NCBI GenBank assembly: GCA_002787175.1
Contig: PCWC01000043.1
Span: 1-7,587 of the forward strand
Origin: Parcubacteria group bacterium CG11_big_fil_rev_8_21_14_0_20_39_22
GTDB lineage: Bacteria > Patescibacteriota > Minisyncoccia > Phycocordibacterales > GCA-002787175
Length of the DNA: 7,587 nt
Direction of reading: 5' to 3'
Within the stretch, counting starts at the first letter, position 1. The number at the start of each line of letters is the position of its first letter. The notes under the pieces are model-generated. The model had not been told where the DNA came from. It searched no databases and worked only from the letters and a program-made list of their open reading frames with translations. Positions 6,425 through 7,587 of the stretch are shown here, piece by piece. A program made the translations under genes and the position numbers.

Positions 6425-7321
6425 TTATTTTTTACCAACATCGTGTCCGCCAAACTGGTTTCTAAGTGCCGATACCACCTGTCCGGTATAGCTCGGATTT
6501 CCCTCTGAATCCTTTCTAAATTGAAGTGACTCTTCTATTACCTTAACCGGCACACCAAGCTCTTTTGCCGTCTCGACCGTCCACTGCCCTTCGCCACTGT
6601 GAGCTACTTCGCCAGAGACTCCCGACAAATCTTCCGTATGTTCATCAAATGCTTTCCTAAGCCATCCTATAAGACGAGATTCGATTACGCTACCATGATT
6701 GTAAAGTTCGGTAATATCCTTAAGAGGCAAACCGAAGTCGGACTTTTTCATTATCTCAAAACCTTCTCCAATCGCCTGCATCATTCCATATTCGATACCG
6801 TTATGCACCATCTTTACAAAGTGTCCGGCTCCTGAGCGTCCAGCATATGCAATACCTCCGACAATCGCCATATCTGTAAACAAAGGCAAGAGTTTTTCAT
6901 AATTTTCTTTATCTCCTCCGACCATCAGACAAGCACCGTTGCGAGCACCTGAAGGACCGCCGGATACTCCGACATCTAAAAAGTTTATATGCTTTTCGTT
7001 CAAAAGTTTTGACCTCTCTATTGTTTTCTTATACGGAGAATTTCCTCCATCAATTATAATGTCTCCTTCATTTAAATTATCCAGAAGCTCATCTAAAATG
7101 CCGTCAACCGCCTGCCAAGAAACCATAAGCCAAATTACTTTAGTTCCTTCAAGCTTACCGCAAAGATCCTTAATACTCGATACAGTTTTTACACCCTTAT
7201 CCTCTGCAACGATCCTCGGCGCTTCACTTCTGTTATAAGCGACAACATCGTGTCCTTTTTCCTTTAACCTCTCGACCTGTGAAAGTCCCATTTTTCCAAG
7301 CCCTATGTATCCTATTTGCAT
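6425..7321 (-). CDS. gnd: 6-phosphogluconate dehydrogenase, decarboxylating (short form)
   Basis: The enzyme oxidises and decarboxylates 6-phosphogluconate to ribulose-5-phosphate and CO2 in the oxidative pentose phosphate pathway, producing NAD(P)H. At 298 aa it is the short YqeC/GndA-like form rather than the 470-aa classical enzyme. The Rossmann fold opens with IGYIGLGKMG (3-12), and YNRS (29-32) after the second strand places an Arg where NADP-using members often have one. IIDGGNSPYKKT (89-100), GVSGGPSGARNG (118-129) and GHFVKMVHNGIEYGMMQA (166-183) form the substrate site, with catalytic K170, N174 and E177 present. The C-terminal GEVAHSGEGQWTVE (237-250) and RNQFGGH (287-293) close the active site. 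The start ATG 7321 is fixed by the Rossmann motif. It appears to be a single-gene unit with its own promoter and a downstream hairpin. No glucose-6-phosphate dehydrogenase gene is alongside. Confidence 0.95.
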   Translation of the reverse strand: MQIGYIGLGKMGLSQVERLKEKGHDVVAYNRSEAPRIVAEDKGVKTVSSIKDLCGKLEGTKVIWLMVSWQAVDGILDELLDNLNEGDIIIDGGNSPYKKTIERSKLLNEKHINFLDVGVSGGPSGARNGACLMVGGDKENYEKLLPLFTDMAIVGGIAYAGRSGAGHFVKMVHNGIEYGMMQAIGEGFEIMKKSDFGLPLKDITELYNHGSVIESRLIGWLRKAFDEHTEDLSGVSGEVAHSGEGQWTVETAKELGVPVKVIEESLQFRKDSEGNPSYTGQVVSALRNQFGGHDVGKK

Positions 7322-7349
7322 ATATTTATCATATTATCTTAATGTAAAA

Positions 7350-7358
7350 ATTATACCA
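7350..7358 (-). promoter_or_regulatory. extended -10 promoter of gnd
   Basis: The minus strand reads TGGTATAAT (7358 to 7350), an extended -10 element with a perfect TATAAT box, 28 bp upstream of the gnd ATG. No good -35 is found at 16-18 bp, which is normal for extended -10 promoters. The upstream region (7371-7395) consists of A/T tracts that could act as an UP-like element. Confidence 0.6.
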
Positions 7359-7413
7359 TAACGCATTTTTACAAATTATTTAAAAATTTTTAAACAGTTA
7401 TGCTATCATATTA

Positions 7414-7587
7414 AGAGCGTGTTTAAAGTCTAACCGCAAAATATGAAGCGGATGTTGGCTTGACCTGATAGAAGCTCTGCTTCTAACGGGGCTTGCCTGC
7501 CGAAATGTCCAAAATTCTGCTACAAATTGCGTCTTTTTCGTTAGCGTACCTCAAAGTAGCTTGCTCAAAATACTCAATTATCGCAGA
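7414..7587 (+). repeat. palindromic intergenic repeat, truncated by the window edge
   Basis: The element begins with AGAGCGTGTTTAAA (7414-7427), which recurs inverted at 128-141. It then contains a 7-bp hairpin, TAGAAGC-TCT-GCTTCTA (7469-7485), and a larger imperfect inverted repeat in its last 80 bases. There TCTGCTACAAATTG (about 7515-7528) faces a segment near the window end whose reverse complement is TCTGCGATAATTG, with a pivot around 7545-7550. No credible gene is present. Such palindromic repeats resemble those I associate with CPR genomes, but this is from memory and not a search result. Its right boundary is outside the window. Confidence 0.5.

Noticed and set aside
7505..7587. Open frame from ATG 7505 to the window edge on the plus strand
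   Set aside because: It lies wholly in the palindromic repeat and has no ribosome-binding site. Twenty-seven codons without a stop can be due to the repeat's composition.
1..7587. CRISPR array, toxin-antitoxin pair, defence genes or phage genes
   Set aside because: No regularly spaced repeats were seen, and no nuclease, toxin or phage motifs appear in any convincing frame.

Overview
The window is about 40% G+C, AT-rich and compact. All six well-supported large genes, plus one small one, lie on the minus strand. Gene content and style suggest a member of the Candidate Phyla Radiation (Patescibacteria, probably Parcubacteria-like). The clues are a bifunctional archaeal-type glucose/mannose-6-phosphate isomerase, a short single-gene 6-phosphogluconate dehydrogenase, a ROK sugar kinase, almost no good Shine-Dalgarno sites, and palindromic intergenic repeats. 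This placement is an inference; no rRNA or marker gene is present.

Layout in the direction of transcription, from high to low coordinates. (1) 7414-7587: a palindromic repeat, cut by the window edge. (2) 6425-7321: gnd, with an extended -10 promoter and a downstream hairpin. (3) 4891-6239: a self-contained unit with a near-perfect sigma-70 promoter, an 80-aa membrane-anchored small protein, a 330-aa secreted protein of unknown family and a strong intrinsic terminator. It is visibly richer in G+C than its neighbours and is the most novel part of the window. (4) 3801-4763: SIS-family phosphoglucose/phosphomannose isomerase. (5) 3551-3711: an AT-rich inverted-repeat element, MITE-like in form. 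(6) 2640-3506: ROK-family kinase, probably glucokinase. (7) 1240-2508 and 140-1216: an NhaD-type Na+/H+ antiporter and DNA polymerase IV, 23 bp apart and probably cotranscribed. (8) 1-139: non-coding on the minus strand, holding the possible tail of a plus-strand gene and a copy of the repeat end motif.

The three metabolic genes connect. The kinase would make glucose-6-phosphate, the isomerase would interconvert it with fructose-6-phosphate (and mannose-6-phosphate), and Gnd would decarboxylate 6-phosphogluconate to ribulose-5-phosphate. No glucose-6-phosphate dehydrogenase or lactonase is in the window. The genes appear to be separate transcription units rather than one operon. The whole block is bounded by two outward-facing copies of a 14-nt motif (13/14 identical) at 128-141 and 7414-7427.
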